Of a stretch of 64,000 nucleotides of DNA, positions 16,992 through 25,941 are shown one piece after another. The notes beneath the pieces are model-generated. The model was not told the origin of the DNA. It saw nothing but the letters and a program-made list of their open reading frames with translations, and made no database searches. The stretch comes from JAANXG01 sp963731035. Its GTDB lineage: Bacteria; Pseudomonadota; Gammaproteobacteria; Arenicellales; JAANXG01. Where the stretch lies: NCBI GenBank assembly GCA_963731035.1, contig CAVSUY010000027.1:124001-188000 (forward strand), read 5' to 3'. Position 1 is the stretch's first letter. Each line of letters begins with the position of its first letter. Position numbers and translations under genes: made by a program.

Positions 16992-17948
16992 TCACAGTGA
17001 CGCCAGCCACTCGTCGTCGGATCCTTCGGAGATCCCTTCGAACAGAAACGTGCTGAAGTAACGTTCACCGGTGTCCGGCAGCATAACCACCATTGACACT
17101 TCCACGCTCGGCCCGGCGAGCGACTTCCAGTCCGGCCGCCAGCGTAGCGCCGGAGGAAATGCCCACCAGCATGCCCTCTTCTTGCGCCAGGCGAAGCGAC
17201 GTATCGCGCGCGACCACCTCGTCCACCTGCACGATCTCATCGACCACATCGGCATCGAGTACCTGAGGGATGAAGTCCGGCGTCCAGCCCTGAATTCTGT
17301 GGGAATTCCACTCCCTTCCCGTCAGCAGGGATGCCTGCGCCGGTTCGGCGGCGATGACGCTGGTTTCCGGCCGCGCCCGTTTTATTATCTCTCCCGCGCC
17401 GGTGAGGGTGCCGCCGGTACCCCAGCCGGTGACCCAATAGTCCAGACGCTCTCCGGCAAAATCCTGCAGAATCTCCGGGCCGGTCGTTGAGCGATGATAG
17501 GCGGGGTTCGCCGGGATTCTCGAACTGGCGCGCCAGGAACCAGCCGTGCTTCTTCAGAAAGCTCCTCGGCGAGGCGAACCATGCCGGTGCCCCGTTCCGC
17601 CGCGGGCGTCAGGATCACCTTGGCACCGAATGCCCGCATCAGCTTGCGCCGCTCGATGGAAAAGGACTCCGCCATAGTGGCGACAAAGGGATGTCCGTAG
17701 ACGGCGCATACCATTGCCAGCGCAATGCCCGTGTTCCCCGAGGTGGCTTCGACGACGGTCTGTCCCGGCTGGAGCTCACCGGAGTCGCGCGCGTCCTTGA
17801 TCACTGCGTAGGCCAGCCGGTCCTTCACCGAGGCCATGGGGTTGAACGCTTCAACCTTTACATAAATGTCGATGCCCTCCGGGGCCATACGGTTGAGCTT
17901 CACGATCGGCGTTCTGCCGATGGTGCCGAGTATGTTCTGGTAGATCAT
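16992..17948 (-). pseudogene. cysK: Cysteine synthase A, interrupted by three frame breaks
   Basis: O-acetylserine sulfhydrylase makes cysteine from O-acetylserine and sulfide. The intact part begins MIYQNILGTIGRTPIVKLNR (start 17948) and includes the PLP lysine in SVKDRLAYAV and the EATSGNTGIALA phosphate loop. After AEELSEE the frame is lost near 17549, lost again near 17512 (NPAYHRSTTGPEIL resumes in a third frame), and once more near 17104-17118 before the C-terminal MLPDTGERYFST. Joined, the pieces cover a full-length CysK of about 315 aa. The breaks look like extra single bases. It is either a recent pseudogene or affected by sequence errors; three within 450 bases, with no such errors in neighbouring genes, favours decay. 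Confidence 0.85.
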
Positions 17949-18010
17949 CGCTGGTGCTCCTGGGTGGCTTGGGAGCCCGGGCAATGAACCGTGCGCGGAC
18001 CCGGGCCTGG

Positions 18011-18026
18011 TGACGGGGTACACTAG
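18011..18026. repeat. 16-base repeat matching the end of the cysE-side element
   Basis: The sequence TGACGGGGTACACTAG is identical to 11194-11209, at the 3' end of cysE, and has the same orientation. It lies about 63 bases upstream of the cysK pseudogene start. The two copies bracket the cysE-to-cysK segment. It may be an insertion-element terminus; by itself a 16-base match could be chance. Confidence 0.4.
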
Positions 18027-18356
18027 CTTATCCATCCCGTCCAACACCTTGCAACCCGGGTGTCCGAACCGCCGCGGCGGAGCGGGGTTTTACGGTAGGA
18101 TTCGCCTTGGCCGGCATTGCGTTTCCGGCTTGTCCGCCGGGACCGAGCCGGGATTCGGACGACTCGACATCAAGCCACGAGCACTCCCACTCAACGCCAC
18201 AAAAGAAGCGCAGGGCAGGACCCACATAAACACTGGCTTTTTCCGCAGAGGGAGGTATTCCCCACCCAGAGAGCTACGCTAGCGACGGCGTCGCACCTCT
18301 GCCCGTGAGGGAAAGCGTCAGAGAATCGCTATCAGAGATAGCGTGATCGACCCGCG
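18027..18356. other. Intergenic region, no recognisable gene
   Basis: About 330 bases between the cysK pseudogene and the Tat-exported protein. Only short, atypical frames occur. No RNA gene or clear terminator was recognised. Confidence 0.4.
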
Positions 18357-18974
18357 CTAAAATACTTCCTCCGACGGACACGGGAGGCAAGGGGACGGTC
18401 CGACAACGCTGTCGCCGGGCGGCACCGCGAAGTTGAACGGCACGAGGTCGATATCACCGGATGCCTGCGGTATGTCTCCCGCGAGATCCACATGCAGATG
18501 GCCCGGAAGACTCCCGCCGTCGCAGGGAGTTCCCGTGATGGACTGATGCACCCCACTCGAACCCGCGCCCGAGAAGAATACGCTGTTCTCTCCGGTAGAG
18601 CCGCCGCAAGGAAATATCTGTCTGCCCTTCAATGCATACGTAAACGACCCATTTCCAGTCTCCGTAATCATCAGCTCAACGATTACCGGGTATGGTATTA
18701 CCACACCCGCCTCCGCGCTTGGGACAAACGCACCAAGTACGCCAGACAAAATCGAGCCACCGCGAACCGGCGCCGAGCCCGTCGCTTCGACAAACTGCGA
18801 ACCGAAGAACGTATCACCGGAGGTCTGTGCGTGGACCGGCAGCATGACGGAGTCGACTACCGGCTTGCTCCAGTGGCGGGGCAAGTCTCCCGCCGCCGCG
18901 ATAACGCTGCCGGAGGCCAAGACCTTGATCAACTTGCGGCGCCGGCATTCAACTTTACTCGTTGACTTTTCCAT
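18357..18974 (-). CDS. Unknown Tat-exported small protein
   Basis: I do not recognise the family. The ATG at 18974 is preceded by GGGGAGA and gives a 205-aa product; a longer frame starting at 19115 has no support. The N terminus holds a twin-arginine-like signal (R11-R12-R13-K-L-I-K followed by the hydrophobic stretch VLASGSVIAAAG). It is followed by the segment WSKPVVDSVMLPVHAQTS (35-52), a pattern I have seen after Tat signals in other small proteobacterial proteins. The mature part is rich in Gly, Ser, Pro and Val, like a beta-rich extracellular domain, and ends with a CLPC pair. It is divergent from the large fusion gene at 19230, and the two may be functionally linked. Confidence 0.65.
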   Translation of the reverse strand: MEKSTSKVECRRRKLIKVLASGSVIAAAGDLPRHWSKPVVDSVMLPVHAQTSGDTFFGSQFVEATGSAPVRGGSILSGVLGAFVPSAEAGVVIPYPVIVELMITETGNGSFTYALKGRQIFPCGGSTGENSVFFSGAGSSGVHQSITGTPCDGGSLPGHLHVDLAGDIPQASGDIDLVPFNFAVPPGDSVVGPSPCLPCPSEEVF

Positions 18975-19229
18975 TGTTGCGTCTCCCCTGGTTGTTTGTT
19001 GTTGCAGGTTCCACTGCCGGCACCGCGCCCCTTCTCCGCCGTACAGGCAGTTCCGTTTGTTGCGTAGACGCTTTATAGTACCCGCGGGATCACAACAGGA
19101 CAATATGGTTGTCATGGCTGCTATGGCATGGGGGACGTGAGGTCATATGTGCCAGAGCCATAACATCCAGATATACCGGGCAGTTGGCGGGTCCACTTCA
19201 TCCACAGTCCCGCTTTCCCGCCTCGCTCG
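18975..19229. promoter_or_regulatory. Divergent control region between Tat protein and fusion gene
   Basis: About 255 bases separate two outward-facing genes, so both promoters should lie here. The only clear signal is the GGGGAGA ribosome-binding site of the leftward gene. No operator-like palindrome was found. Confidence 0.35.
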
Positions 19230-22200
19230 GTGAAACCCACTGCTGCCCTGCTGACAACGAAAATGCCCCCCGGTCAGGAATCCAGTGCGTTGACGGCACA
19301 AAGCGCCACGGACGGGCCCCTCTCCGGGAGGGCGGTGCCTGCCGCGGACCGGCGCCTGGACACGCTTGCGCTCCTGGTGGTGCTGCTACCGGGCGCACTT
19401 GGGTTGTCCGTGGTTCGCGGCACCGTGGGCGTGCTGTACGGGCTGCTTCACGGCATAGCGGTATTCGCTTTCGCCGCCGGCGCTGCGTGGCTTTTTCGGG
19501 GCGAGACTCGGACAGTTGCAGTTTCGTCTCGCGACGCGCTGCTGGTTCTGTTCGTTCTTCTGATTCCCGCTACATGGCTTGGCAACCCGCTAAGCTTCGC
19601 GTCACTGCAGCCGTTTGCGTTCTGGCTGGAAGGGCTGGTGTTCTATCTTCTACTGACCGCCGCATACCGCGACGGCGCCGGTCCCGAGCCGATCGAGCGG
19701 CTACTAGTGGCGCTGAGCTTGTGCGTGGCATCAAGCGGCGTGCTACGGGCGCTCTTTCCCGACGCCGCGTTGGCTGTGCGACCGTACACGCCTTTTACTT
19801 TCGACGCCAACACCGCCGCGACCTTGCTCGTTCCCGGCCTGTTCGTCGGCCTGCACCGTCTTGCGAACACGCGCCGCCATAAGAGCCGGGCCGCCTGGCT
19901 GGCACTGCTGGGTCTGCTGCTGGCCGATCTTGCACTTACTGACAGCCGTGCCGTCTGGTTGGGCTTCGCCGCGTCGGGAGTGTTCGGGATGCTGGTGTAC
20001 TCGCGGGATACTGTTCACAGCTCCGCGGCGCAGTGCCTCGGCATCAAATTGCGTTCGCGGCGCATATGCCTGGCGCTCCTGGGCCTCTTCTGGACCGGCA
20101 GTGCCGTGTTCCTGGCGACCCTTCCTTTCTGGTTCTCCATGATCGCCGATGTCGCCGGTGAATCCATCGGCGGCCGGCTGCGCCGGTGGGCTAACGGCGT
20201 CATGATGGTCTACCACTTCTTTCCCTTCGGAATAGGCGCCGGCAACTGGTTGGATCAGTTTCCGCGCTTCCGGGGACTGGCGGCCGCAGACCCTGCGGGC
20301 CTGCTGTCGCCTTTCAACACCATCCTTCAGCTTGCGGCCGAAGGCGGAGTGCTGCTGGTCATGGCGTTTGCGGTGCTGGTGAGCGAGCGGCTCGCGGGCG
20401 AAGGTTTCCGCGGGCGGGCGTTATTTATCAAGTGTGCGCTGTTATGTTTGCTGATCGCGAGCTTCTTTCACATATCGTTCCTGAGCAATACCATTGTGCT
20501 GATCTGGGCGGTTGTACTCCTGCTGGCGGCAGGAGGCGGCGCGCGGAGCTCGCGGTCGGTCAGGCTGCGGGTCCGAACGATCGCTGTCGTGTGCGTCGCG
20601 CTGTCGGGTGCGGTGCTGACGTTCAAGCTCGTGGCAACTTGGGGGTCGATTCGTTCGGCGGTCATCGTCAATCATCTCGTGTACATGGATGATCGACCCG
20701 CGTTCTCGTTCGAATCCCGAGTCAGGAAGTTGCTGCCCGGCCCCGTGCTCGCCTATCTGGAGGACGTGGACTACCGAAAAGAGTCGCCGGACACACTGCC
20801 GGCGGGCCGGTTCGCTACCGGTTTCCTTCGCAGCACCTATTCGGTGATCGGCTCCCGGGAGGCGGCAGCCGGGCGCTGTGCAGCAGCTGAGAAATGGTTC
20901 CATGCAGCGTTGCGGCGCAATCCTAACGACGTGAGAGCGAAGACCGGCCTGTGCGAATGCTCCGCCGAGTTCGCGCGATGGACAACGGCCACGAAGCAAT
21001 GCACCGAGGCCGTGGCGCTCGCACCCGGGCAAGCTGCGGCGCACGAGAACCTGGGGCTGGCGCTGCAGCAGCAAGGAAACTGGCAAGGCGCTCTCGACCA
21101 GCTCCATCAAGCCCGGCGGTTAGTGGACGCGAACATCGGCGATTACCAGTTCGGCCGGCCCAGCGTCCCGCTGATCTCAGGCTATTTACGGCAAAGAAGA
21201 CACATCGAAGAGCAACTCGGGACCCTGTACAGCTCATCCCCACTGGCACCCGACCGCAGCGAGGAGCTCGGGCGCATCGCGGAGGTGCCGGAGGTGCACA
21301 AATCGCTGACGCTCTACGCGGGCCGCGTGCTCCTCTCCAACAACGAGGCCGGCCGGTACGATCTGTGGCAGATCGACGGCAATAGCGGCGCGGCAAAGCT
21401 GCTGACCAACGATTCGCTCGATCCGTTTCGCTTGTCCGTCGGCACGAGGAACCGAGCATTGTTCTTCGTCTCCGACCGACTCGGTGACTACCACTACTCG
21501 CTATACGCCATGAACCTTTTTCAAAGAAAGCCGTGGCGCATCGCCCCATCTGAGTCCGACGCCAGCGTCGCCGAATACGCTGTGTCGCCCGATGGGCGCT
21601 ACGTTGCCTACAAGGAAGAGCGGGGGCATCGTCGACGTCTCGTAGTGCAGCGTCTGGCCACCGGACGAAAGACCCGCGTGCCAGGCCTGTCCTTCGACTA
21701 CGGCAAACCGACCTGGAGCGACGACAGTGCGCGCTTGGCGTTCGTATCCGGCCCTCGTACCGTCGGCGTATACGCCATCGCCGAGAACAAGCTGTTGCTC
21801 TCGATGCGTTACGACGCCAAGATCATCGACCTCGCCTTCGCGCCAAGCGGCGGCGAGCTCTGGGTACTTGAACGCAATCCAGATGAGAGCGCCCGGCTTG
21901 ACGTGCTGGATGTTGCCACCGGCGCGATGCGCGTGATCAACACAGACTCGCGGCGGCTCGTCACTGTGCATCCGACCGGGAAGAGGCAACTGCTGATACG
22001 GGAATTCGTTGGCGATCGTTATCTGATGCGCAGCTTCGACACGGTTCGGGGCGTCTGGGCTGAGGCCGGGCCGAGCGACGGGGTCTCCTATGCGCCAGTC
22101 GTCGATAGGTTCGCGCGCAAAGCCTACTATCTCCATACCGGCACTGGGTCGCCCATCGAACTGCTGGCGCTGGACCTCGATACGCTGGCATGGCATTCGA

Positions 22201-22877
22201 TCCATCGCTTCTCCTCCCTGTCCCCGAAAGAGACCACACCCTTCGCCCGCATTCCGCTGGACGAGGCAGGCGGGGCATCGTACTACTTCTACGAACCGGA
22301 GGCCGCCACGGGTATGCCAGTCGTCATCTGGCTCCACGGCAGCAGCTCAAGCTTCTCACCGCGCTGGCACAAGTACGCCCAGTACTTCACTCGTGCTGGC
22401 TTCGCCTTCGCTGCGCTGAACTTCAGCGGATCCACCGGAGTACCACGACCGGACCTCGACCGCAGCGCACTGCATCAACTGCAGGCGAAGGAGGTCCACA
22501 TGCTGGTGGATCAGATACGGTCGCAACCGCGTTACCGAGACAGCCCGGTGGTCGCGCTGGGCGTGAGCTATGGCACCCTGCTGGTCGACTTCACCCTGAG
22601 CCGCTACCCGGACATATTCGACGCGGTCGTGGAATACTCCCCCCTCGTGGTACCGCGACACATACCGGCACCCCTTCCTTACCTGGCGTTCGCAGGCGAG
22701 AACGACGCCTATGCAGATATCGCGGGGATCCGTGCCGCGTTCGCGAAATCGGTGCCGCACCGGACCTTGCGGGTCTTTGCCGACGAGGGCCACGACCTGC
22801 GCCACCGGCGCCACATCGTCGAGCGCCTGGAGAAAACGGCTGCCTTCATCGGCTCGCTCCGACGCGGAACGCGATGA
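19230..22877 (+). CDS. O-antigen-ligase-like membrane + TPR + beta-propeller + serine hydrolase fusion
   Basis: A 1215-residue protein with an unusual set of parts. Residues about 41-470 form a polytopic membrane domain of about a dozen helices with features of the Wzy/WaaL/PglL family: LTDSRAVWLGFAASG, then FFPFGIGAGNWLDQF and LSPFNTILQLAAEGG. In that last motif the usual catalytic His before Asn is Phe (F362-N363). TPR units lie at about 548-630. A TolB/S9-type beta-propeller spans about 697-1000 (for example EYAVSPDGRYVAYKEE). The C-terminal alpha/beta hydrolase (about 1029-1215) has the oxyanion segment VIWLHGSSSS and a complete triad: Ser1113 in GVSYG, Asp1159 in GENDAYAD, His1188 in DEGHD. 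Start GTG 19230 is uncertain; ATG 19263 is in frame. A surface-glycan or peptide-processing membrane enzyme is inferred; substrate unknown. Confidence 0.85.
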   Translation: MKPTAALLTTKMPPGQESSALTAQSATDGPLSGRAVPAADRRLDTLALLVVLLPGALGLSVVRGTVGVLYGLLHGIAVFAFAAGAAWLFRGETRTVAVSSRDALLVLFVLLIPATWLGNPLSFASLQPFAFWLEGLVFYLLLTAAYRDGAGPEPIERLLVALSLCVASSGVLRALFPDAALAVRPYTPFTFDANTAATLLVPGLFVGLHRLANTRRHKSRAAWLALLGLLLADLALTDSRAVWLGFAASGVFGMLVYSRDTVHSSAAQCLGIKLRSRRICLALLGLFWTGSAVFLATLPFWFSMIADVAGESIGGRLRRWANGVMMVYHFFPFGIGAGNWLDQFPRFRGLAAADPAGLLSPFNTILQLAAEGGVLLVMAFAVLVSERLAGEGFRGRALFIKCALLCLLIASFFHISFLSNTIVLIWAVVLLLAAGGGARSSRSVRLRVRTIAVVCVALSGAVLTFKLVATWGSIRSAVIVNHLVYMDDRPAFSFESRVRKLLPGPVLAYLEDVDYRKESPDTLPAGRFATGFLRSTYSVIGSREAAAGRCAAAEKWFHAALRRNPNDVRAKTGLCECSAEFARWTTATKQCTEAVALAPGQAAAHENLGLALQQQGNWQGALDQLHQARRLVDANIGDYQFGRPSVPLISGYLRQRRHIEEQLGTLYSSSPLAPDRSEELGRIAEVPEVHKSLTLYAGRVLLSNNEAGRYDLWQIDGNSGAAKLLTNDSLDPFRLSVGTRNRALFFVSDRLGDYHYSLYAMNLFQRKPWRIAPSESDASVAEYAVSPDGRYVAYKEERGHRRRLVVQRLATGRKTRVPGLSFDYGKPTWSDDSARLAFVSGPRTVGVYAIAENKLLLSMRYDAKIIDLAFAPSGGELWVLERNPDESARLDVLDVATGAMRVINTDSRRLVTVHPTGKRQLLIREFVGDRYLMRSFDTVRGVWAEAGPSDGVSYAPVVDRFARKAYYLHTGTGSPIELLALDLDTLAWHSIHRFSSLSPKETTPFARIPLDEAGGASYYFYEPEAATGMPVVIWLHGSSSSFSPRWHKYAQYFTRAGFAFAALNFSGSTGVPRPDLDRSALHQLQAKEVHMLVDQIRSQPRYRDSPVVALGVSYGTLLVDFTLSRYPDIFDAVVEYSPLVVPRHIPAPLPYLAFAGENDAYADIAGIRAAFAKSVPHRTLRVFADEGHDLRHRRHIVERLEKTAAFIGSLRRGTR

Positions 22878-23292
22878 CGCCGGACTAGAGCTTGGAGCAG
22901 CGATGCTGGAGCATTTCCGTCCGCAGTTGGTAAACAGGATTGGAGGCGTTTGTCGAAGGTCTTGTATCGGTGCAACCAGGTCTTCGAACCGGATTTGTTG
23001 GCGCGTAATCGGAACCCCAGATTCGGCGAGGCGTCCGCGATCGTCCCGGACCTGTGCGCGCGGGCGGCGGCAGTGAGGCGTTTTACGATACGATTCGAGC
23101 GGGTGCGCTTTGCATCTCCAATTCGCGGGGAGCACAGTGCCAGCACTGCGTGGCCATGAAAGGTTGTACCTCGGTACGATCTACACAAAAACCTACACTA
23201 AATCTCTGGATGCCGTTGTACCAAGTGGGTCCCAGTTGATCTGTTTTGGATCTCAAAACGAATGAAATATATCATATAACTATCTGTATTTT
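22878..23292. other. Intergenic region upstream of mutS
   Basis: About 415 bases. Apart from the integrase remnant there is no gene. The last 90 bases before mutS are AT-rich (…AATGAAATATATCATATAAC…) and are the likely mutS promoter. The mutS ATG has no strong Shine-Dalgarno. Confidence 0.45.
22943..23092 (-). pseudogene. Remnant of a tyrosine recombinase N terminus (DUF4102-like)
   Basis: The reverse strand encodes RIVKRLTAAARAHRSGTIAD followed by NLGFRLRANKSGSKTWLHRYK. This matches the arm-binding N-terminal domain of phage/island integrases (G-x-x-L-R-V-x-x-x-G-S-K-x-W-x-x-R-Y-R). No catalytic domain follows: downstream sequence is the end of the fusion gene on the other strand. It shows that an integrating element once recombined here. 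Confidence 0.55.
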
Positions 23293-25941
23293 ATGACTAA
23301 ATCACAGGGAGAAACAAGCTCGAGCCTGGACATCGAAGAGTCCCGGATCGCCCAACACACACCGATGATGGCGCAGTACCTCGGGGTGAAGGCCGAGTAC
23401 CCGGATATCCTCGTGTTCTACCGCATGGGTGACTTCTATGAGCTGTTCTATGACGACGCCGAACGGGCCTCGAAGCTGCTCGACATCACCCTGACCCAGC
23501 GAGGCAAGAGCGCCGGCAAACCGATACCGATGGCCGGCGTGCCGTTCCATAGCGTCGACCAATACCTGGCCAGGCTGATCAAGCAGGGTGAGTCCGTGGC
23601 GATTTGCGAGCAGATCGGCGACCCGGCGGCCAGCAAGGGGCCGGTCGAAAGGAAGGTCGTGCGCGTGGTGACGCCAGGCACCCTGACCGACGAGAGCCTG
23701 CTGGACGAACGACGCGACAACCTGCTGGCCGCCGTCAGCCGCCATGTCGACCGTTGGGGCATCGCCGCCATGGAGCTGTCGAGCGCCTCGTTCGTCGCCC
23801 GTTCCGTGGCCGGTGTGGAGCAGCTGCGCGGCGAGCTGGAGCGCCTGAAGCCAGCAGAGATTCTGGTTTCCGCGAACCTGGACACGGAAGGCGTGCTGCC
23901 GGGCCGTCCATGCAAGGCGTTGCCGGACTGGCAGTTCGACCTCGGTCTCGCGGAGCGGCTGCTGACGTCCCAGTTCGGCCTCCACGACCTGACCAGCCTC
24001 GACGCGGACGGGGACGACGCCGCCATCGTGGCGGCGGGAGCGGTGCTTCAGTACGCCAGGGATACTCAGCAGCACGCCCTGCCCCACATCACCGGGCTGA
24101 AGATCGAAGCAGACGACCAGTTTCTGCAGATCGATTCAGCGAGCCGCCGTAATCTCGAGATCGAGTTCAATCTCCAGGGCGGCCGGGACCACACCCTGGT
24201 GGCGCTGCTGGATCACTGCGCCGGTCCGATGGGCGGGCGGCTGCTGCGACGCTGGCTGCACGGCCCGCTCCGCGACGAACAGGTGATAAGCGAGCGGATC
24301 GCGGCCGTGGAGCAACTCCTGGGGGCGCCGGTTTGCGGAGAGCTGCGCGAGCAGCTTCGTCAGGTTGGAGACCTGGAGCGGATACTGAGCCGCATCGCGC
24401 TGCAGACGGCGCGCCCGGGCGATCTGGTCCGCATGCGCACTGGACTCGGCGTGCTGCCGCGGATTCATGAAATCAGCGCCGGGTTCGACGCGCCCATGCT
24501 GACGCGTCTCGGCACGGATCTGGAACCGCATCCCGCCGTCCACGACCTGTTGTGCCGCGCGGTCGACGACGAACCGGCGCAGATCATCCGCGACGGGGGC
24601 GTGATCCGCGACGGCTACGACACGCAGCTAGACGAGCTTCGGGGCTTGAACCGGGACACCGGCGAATTTCTCGTGGACCTGGAGGCGCGCGAGAAGAAGC
24701 GCTCCGGCATTGCGAATCTGAAGGTCCAGTACAACCGGGTACACGGGTTCTACATAGAGGTTACGAAGGCCCAGTCCGGGTCCGTGCCTGCGGACTACAT
24801 ACGCCGCCAGACCCTGAAAAACGCCGAGCGCTACATCACGCCGGAGTTGAAGTCTTTCGAGGAGAAGATACTCAGCGCCCGGGAACGGGCCCTGGCCCGC
24901 GAGAAGAGCCTTTACGCCGACCTGCTGAAGCAACTGGGCCGCAAGCTCGAGCCGCTGCAGCGTGCCGCCCGGGCTTTGGCCGCACTGGATGTCCTGGCCA
25001 ATCTGGCGGAACGGGCAGCGGCCTTGGACTGGGCGGCGCCGGTTCTGCGGGCGGAGCCCGGCATCCGGATCCACGCCGGCCGCCACCCCGTGGTGGAACA
25101 AACCCGGTCCAGCCCTTTTATTGCCAACGACACCGAGCTGGACGAGGACTGTCCGATGCTGATCATCACCGGTCCCAACATGGGCGGCAAGAGCACCTAC
25201 ATGCGGCAGACCGCTTTGATTGCGCTGCTGGCGTCCTGCGGCAGCTTCGTCCCGGCGGCGAGGGCCGAGATCGGCCCCATCGACCGCATCTTCACCCGCA
25301 TCGGAGCCTCCGACGACCTGGCGGGCGGACGCTCGACATTCATGGTGGAGATGAGCGAGATGGCCCGCATTCTGAACAACGCCACCGATCGCAGCCTGGT
25401 GCTGGTGGACGAGATCGGCCGCGGCACCAGCACCTTCGACGGATTGGCGTTGGCGTGGTCCTGCGCCGTGGATCTCGCGCGCCGGGTCAGAGCCTTCACC
25501 TTATTCTCCACCCACTACTTCGAGATCACGGTACTGGCGGATCGACTGGAGTCGGTCAGGAACGTGCACCTGGACGCCACCGAGCACCGGCACGACATCG
25601 TCTTCCTGTACAGCGTCAAGCCGGGACCGGCCAGTCAGAGCTACGGCCTGCAGGTGGCAAAGCTGGCGGGAATCCCGCGCCCGGTAATCGATGCCGCGCG
25701 CGACAAGTTGATGGAGCTCGAGGATCAGACGGCGCAGGGGGCGCACTCGGGGGACGGACAGCTGCCCTTATTCGAAACCGAATCGCGCATTGCCCGGAAG
25801 ACTTCGCCGCTGGAACAGGCGCTGCGGGACGCCGACCCGGACCGACTCAGTCCCAGGGAGGCACTGGATCTGCTTTACGAGCTCAAGGCGCTCTGCGGCC
25901 CGGACCCGGACACTTCCAAGGACACCAGGAACTGCTCGTAG
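23293..25941 (+). CDS. mutS: DNA mismatch repair protein MutS
   Basis: Mismatch-recognition ATPase of methyl-directed repair. The mismatch-binding loop is in FYRMGDFYELF (Phe-x-Glu, about residues 37-47), with the connector, lever and clamp domains following. The ATPase has Walker A GPNMGGKST, the Walker B region LVLVDEIGRGTSTFDG and the STHYFE motif. The length of 882 aa is usual. The first residues (to about 16) are polar and variable. Its 3' end overlaps the convergent gene at 25875 by 67 bases. Confidence 0.98.
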   Translation: MTKSQGETSSSLDIEESRIAQHTPMMAQYLGVKAEYPDILVFYRMGDFYELFYDDAERASKLLDITLTQRGKSAGKPIPMAGVPFHSVDQYLARLIKQGESVAICEQIGDPAASKGPVERKVVRVVTPGTLTDESLLDERRDNLLAAVSRHVDRWGIAAMELSSASFVARSVAGVEQLRGELERLKPAEILVSANLDTEGVLPGRPCKALPDWQFDLGLAERLLTSQFGLHDLTSLDADGDDAAIVAAGAVLQYARDTQQHALPHITGLKIEADDQFLQIDSASRRNLEIEFNLQGGRDHTLVALLDHCAGPMGGRLLRRWLHGPLRDEQVISERIAAVEQLLGAPVCGELREQLRQVGDLERILSRIALQTARPGDLVRMRTGLGVLPRIHEISAGFDAPMLTRLGTDLEPHPAVHDLLCRAVDDEPAQIIRDGGVIRDGYDTQLDELRGLNRDTGEFLVDLEAREKKRSGIANLKVQYNRVHGFYIEVTKAQSGSVPADYIRRQTLKNAERYITPELKSFEEKILSARERALAREKSLYADLLKQLGRKLEPLQRAARALAALDVLANLAERAAALDWAAPVLRAEPGIRIHAGRHPVVEQTRSSPFIANDTELDEDCPMLIITGPNMGGKSTYMRQTALIALLASCGSFVPAARAEIGPIDRIFTRIGASDDLAGGRSTFMVEMSEMARILNNATDRSLVLVDEIGRGTSTFDGLALAWSCAVDLARRVRAFTLFSTHYFEITVLADRLESVRNVHLDATEHRHDIVFLYSVKPGPASQSYGLQVAKLAGIPRPVIDAARDKLMELEDQTAQGAHSGDGQLPLFETESRIARKTSPLEQALRDADPDRLSPREALDLLYELKALCGPDPDTSKDTRNCS

